Source: Actinomycetes bacterium (GTDB taxonomy: Bacteria > Actinomycetota > Acidimicrobiia > Acidimicrobiales > RAAP-2). From it: a stretch of 12,949 nt of DNA. How positions within the stretch are numbered: the first letter of the stretch is position 1; each line of letters starts with the position of its first letter. The stretch is taken from the NCBI GenBank assembly GCA_021801615.1, contig JAJYXS010000095.1, forward strand, positions 1 to 12,949. The letters run 5' to 3'. The translations under genes were made by a program, and so were the position numbers. The notes beneath the pieces were generated by a model. That model did not search any database, was not told where the DNA came from, and saw only the letters and a program-made list of their open reading frames with translations. This document shows positions 11,938 to 12,949 of the stretch, piece by piece.

Positions 11938-12949
11938 GTGCTGATCGGTGCCCACGTGCGCACGGGAGGCAGCCTCGTCCACGCGCTCGAGCGCGCGCAG
12001 GCGATTGGCGCCGAAACCCTTCAGGTCTTCACCCAGAGCCCGAGGACCTGGAAGCCGGCACGCCACTCACCAGAGCTGCTCACCGCGTACCGAGAAGCCC
12101 AGGCCGCGAGCGGCTCCGTCGCCGCAACGTACTGCCATGCCACGTACCTCGTGAACCTCGCGACCCCCGATGCCACCCTTCTCGAGCGCTCGCAGGAGAC
12201 CCTTCTTGGGCAGCTGACCGCGGCGAGAGGGATGGGGGCATCGGGGCTGGTGCTGCACGCAGGAAGCCATCTCGGCCGCGGGTTCGACGCAGTGGCCGAC
12301 CAGGTGGTCGACGCTTTGCTGGCGGCGCTCGAGGCTGCAGGGGACCCGGTCGCAGGATCTCATGACGCGCGAGCGCTCGGCGCCACGTGCCCGATCCTGC
12401 TCGAGAACACGGCCGGCGCGGGCGGCTCGGTGGGTCGCAGCTTCGAGGAGCTCGCCGTGCTGCTCGAGCGTGCCGACGCGGGCGACGCGCTCGGTATCTG
12501 TCTGGACACCCAGCACCTGTGGGCGTCGGGCATCAGCTTCTGCTCGGTCGCGGAGGCGGACGACGTGGTCAGGGCCCTCGACGCGACCGTAGGCCTGCGC
12601 GCTCTCCGCTGCCTTCACCTGAACGACTCGAAGGCGCCTTTCGGGGCGAACGTCGACCGTCACGCGAACCTCGGTGACGGGACCATCGGCGAGACGGCGC
12701 TCGCGTGCCTGATCGGCCACCCGCGCTTCGCCGCGTTGGCCGCCATCCTGGAGGTACCCGGGGCCGGCGCAGGCCCGAGGGTCGAGGACCTCGCAGCTGC
12801 CCGGCGGATCCTGCGGACGGGAGAGCGCCTGCGGAGTGGTGCGCGCCCGCGGACAGGTGCGCGCCCGCGGACAGGTGCGCGCCCGCGGACAGGGGCGCGC
12901 CCGCGGACAGGGGCGCGCCCGCGGACAGGTGCGCGCCCGCGGACAGGGG
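11938..12949 (+). CDS. nfo: Endonuclease IV family AP endonuclease with repeat tail (3' partial)
   Basis: Endonuclease IV cleaves DNA 5' of abasic sites and uses a three-metal centre. The protein begins MLIGAHVRTGGSLVHALERA, the canonical Nfo N-terminus. All nine metal ligands known from E. coli Nfo can be matched: His67 (CHATYLVNLA), His107 (VLHAGSHLG), Glu156 (LLENTAG), Asp190 and His193 (CLDTQHLWASG), His227 (HLNDSKAPFG), Asp240 and His242 (VDRHANLGDG) and Glu272 (ILEVPG). The usual DTCH is DTQH. The catalytic domain ends near residue 295; the frame then enters an 18-bp repeat encoding GARPRT and is still open at the window edge. The start GTG 11938 is set by homology; a GGGAGG immediately precedes it and an AAGG lies 12 nt upstream. 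It follows dprA after 45 nt and may share its transcript. Confidence 0.93.
   Translation, partial: MLIGAHVRTGGSLVHALERAQAIGAETLQVFTQSPRTWKPARHSPELLTAYREAQAASGSVAATYCHATYLVNLATPDATLLERSQETLLGQLTAARGMGASGLVLHAGSHLGRGFDAVADQVVDALLAALEAAGDPVAGSHDARALGATCPILLENTAGAGGSVGRSFEELAVLLERADAGDALGICLDTQHLWASGISFCSVAEADDVVRALDATVGLRALRCLHLNDSKAPFGANVDRHANLGDGTIGETALACLIGHPRFAALAAILEVPGAGAGPRVEDLAAARRILRTGERLRSGARPRTGARPRTGARPRTGARPRTGARPRTGARPRTG
12838..12949. repeat. 18-bp in-frame tandem repeat encoding GARPRT
   Basis: Six complete 18-bp units and the first 4 nt of a seventh run to the window edge. The unit is GGKGCGCGCCCGCGGACA, varying only at the third base (units 1-3 and 6 GGT; 4, 5 and 7 GGG). The preceding sequence (RTGERLRS) looks like the diverged ancestral copy. 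It adds a basic Gly-Ala-Arg-Pro-Arg-Thr tail to the endonuclease. Confidence 0.95.

Noticed and set aside
10533..12365. 610-codon plus-strand open frame
   Set aside because: Shadow of dprA and nfo; both real frames show complete family motifs, this one none.

Overview
The window is high-GC bacterial DNA, dense in genes, from an actinobacterium. The run KH protein, rimM, trmD, rplS, DUF2469, then yraN, comM, dprA is the conserved actinobacterial translation/competence neighbourhood (in Mycobacterium tuberculosis: rpsP, KH, rimM, trmD, rplS, lepB, rnhB, DUF2469, ..., yraN, comM-like, dprA). DUF2469 is itself an actinobacterial marker. I cannot place the organism more finely; a deep-branching group such as Acidimicrobiia is only a guess. 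I see no rRNA, tRNA, CRISPR array, transposase or integrase.

Layout. (1) 1-2479, plus strand: a ribosome-maturation and translation operon made of an acidic-tailed KH protein (cut at the window edge), rimM, trmD, rplS and a DUF2469 gene. Overlaps of 20 nt (KH/rimM) and 14 nt (trmD/rplS) suggest translational coupling. The lepB and rnhB genes expected between rplS and DUF2469 are absent. (2) 2540-5348: an arsenic-response cassette between DUF2469 and yraN. An arsR-type repressor and a downstream SRPBCC-SDR fusion gene lie on the minus strand; an arsenite methyltransferase (arsM) lies on the plus strand. The 54-bp arsR/arsM gap holds overlapping face-to-face promoters and an imperfect palindrome that is a good candidate ArsR operator. 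Repressor release by As(III) would be expected to raise both units, and ArsM would methylate arsenic. (3) 5438-5782: yraN, back in the canonical order. (4) 5966-7342: a membrane-scaffold pair, a minimal NfeD-type OB domain protein and an SPFH/band-7 protein, separated by an 11-bp tandem repeat. (5) 7457-9073: comM; 9091-10527: a convergent amidase; 10585-11892: dprA; 11938 to the edge: an endonuclease IV family protein. ComM and DprA point to natural transformation or recombination processing of single-stranded DNA.

A recurring theme is expansion of in-frame or intergenic tandem repeats: a 33-bp acidic repeat at the left edge, the 11-bp repeat at 6171-6255, a degenerate duplication in the dprA linker, and an 18-bp repeat forming the endonuclease C-terminal tail at the right edge. 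Start codons are often non-ATG (TTG for rimM and DUF2469; GTG for trmD, yraN, comM, amidase, the SDR fusion and the endonuclease).

The best candidates for something unusual are the ars divergon (possible leaderless starts, a repressor with cysteine pairs at both ends and none between) and the repeat loci. The protein families themselves are all known.
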